The translations under genes and the position numbers were made by a program. DNA of 64,000 nt from Bilabrum cf. latius (taxonomy: Eukaryota > Bigyra: Bicosoecida > Bigyra > Bicosoecida), in assembly GCA_965178125.1 (NCBI GenBank), contig OZ237740.1, positions 310,001 through 374,000 on the forward strand, in the 5' to 3' direction. Below, in pieces: positions 63,729 to 64,000 of the stretch. Numbering within the stretch: the first letter of the stretch is position 1; each line of letters starts with the position of its first letter. Below the pieces are notes generated by a model. The model saw only the letters and a program-made list of their open reading frames with translations. It made no database searches and was not told the DNA's origin.

Positions 63729-64000
63729 ATGGACTACGCCCTAAGTGATACAGATGTAAGGAATTTGTGCGGGAATCCGCCCAGAGTGAAGGGGTTCAAG
63801 GCGTGTGCCGTCTCCATTATACCATATGAGAACTTGGAAAGGGTGGAAAGCATAGATAGAATCGTTTCACCGTCCAAGCCTTGTATTTTGTTGTATTAGG
63901 AAAGTCCTAATTCAGGTCATTGGGTTGCCTTGTTTCGTCGTGGGAAAACCCTGTGTTTCTTTGACCCCTACGGCGTGAAGCCCGATATGTAGCAGACTCT
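63729..64000 (+). CDS. Adenain/Ulp1-like cysteine protease of element 2, 5' part (runs off the window)
   Basis: I chose MDYALSDTDVRNLCGNPPRV as start because it aligns best with the start of the element 1 protease; in-frame Met residues exist upstream at 63,627. TAG at 63,897-63,899 and near 63,988 are sense. The catalytic His is in SGHWVALFRRG and the Asp in LCFFDPYGVKPDM, matching TYGHFISLTR and IYFFDSYGEKPD of element 1. The Cys region lies beyond 64,000. Confidence 0.75.

Larger units (their letters stand above)
57323..64000. mobile_element. Polinton-like virus element 2 (partial, about 45% GC)
   Basis: Encodes candidate capsid, penton, P-loop, DUF5754-like and protease genes in a block that continues past the window. 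The capsid, penton, P-loop and protease proteins are homologous in layout to those of element 1, yet the base composition, the TATAGTATA-type promoter box and the strong enrichment for TTTCC/GGAAA differ, so it is a separate lineage, not a duplicate. TAG is again sense. No integrase or polymerase is inside the visible part. Confidence 0.8.

Overview
The window is a eukaryotic (protist or algal) chromosome segment in which two different polinton-like viruses (PLVs) or PLV remnants lie next to GC-rich, repeat-rich host DNA. The host cannot be named from sequence alone. Its most telling trait is the genetic code. In the host genes, a host retroelement and both viral elements, TAG repeatedly occurs inside otherwise continuous reading frames, while TAA and TGA end them. 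TAG falls where Gln is expected: in the reverse-transcriptase PQGSP motif at 17692-17694, in motif VI of a viral helicase at 35424-35426, and opposite a CAG codon in a paralogous host gene (5960-5962 versus 20115-20117). I therefore read TAG as Gln throughout (UAG=Gln, as in NCBI table 15). Most viral genes are several times longer than a standard-code annotation would show.

Region 1 (1-31,543, GC-rich host DNA). A two-gene module recurs: a minus-strand gene X (about 900 codons, unknown family) and a plus-strand gene Y (about 470-490 residues, possibly beta-propeller). X is followed each time by an array of a 70-bp repeat. Module 1 is complete (1,654-6,070). In module 2 a decayed LINE-like retrotransposon with a restriction-like endonuclease domain sits between X and Y (14,890-18,770). 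In module 3, X is split by a 7-kb head-to-tail pair of related mobile elements (22,901-29,910), the larger of which holds a satellite of about 33 copies of a 115-bp unit. The Y gene of module 3 stops at the junction with the viral DNA. Several minisatellites (39-bp and higher-order units) fill the rest.

Region 2 (about 31,552-57,314, AT-rich). This is a PLV/polinton-type element of about 25.8 kb with a nearly complete gene set: PrimPol-helicase, protein-primed-type DNA polymerase B, rve integrase, adenain-like protease, FtsK/HerA-type packaging ATPase, candidate double-jelly-roll major capsid protein, candidate penton, nucleotidyltransferase, DUF5754-like protein, P-loop protein and a BspA-like repeat protein. 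The polymerase gene is broken between its motifs A and B by a 2.5-kb GC-rich insertion, so this copy is probably dead. A second small GC-rich insertion lies at about 51,130. The BspA-like gene is cut off at the right edge by a G8 run. The left edge has a C9 run.

Region 3 (57,323-64,000, about 45% GC). This is part of a second PLV with its own major capsid protein, penton, P-loop protein, DUF5754-like protein and the start of a protease gene that runs off the window. Its capsid, penton, protease and P-loop proteins are recognisably related to those of region 2, but its base composition and promoter motif differ. It uses the same UAG=Gln code.

All readings were done by eye. Family names rest on motifs and gene context, not on database searches. 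Copy numbers and repeat edges are approximate.
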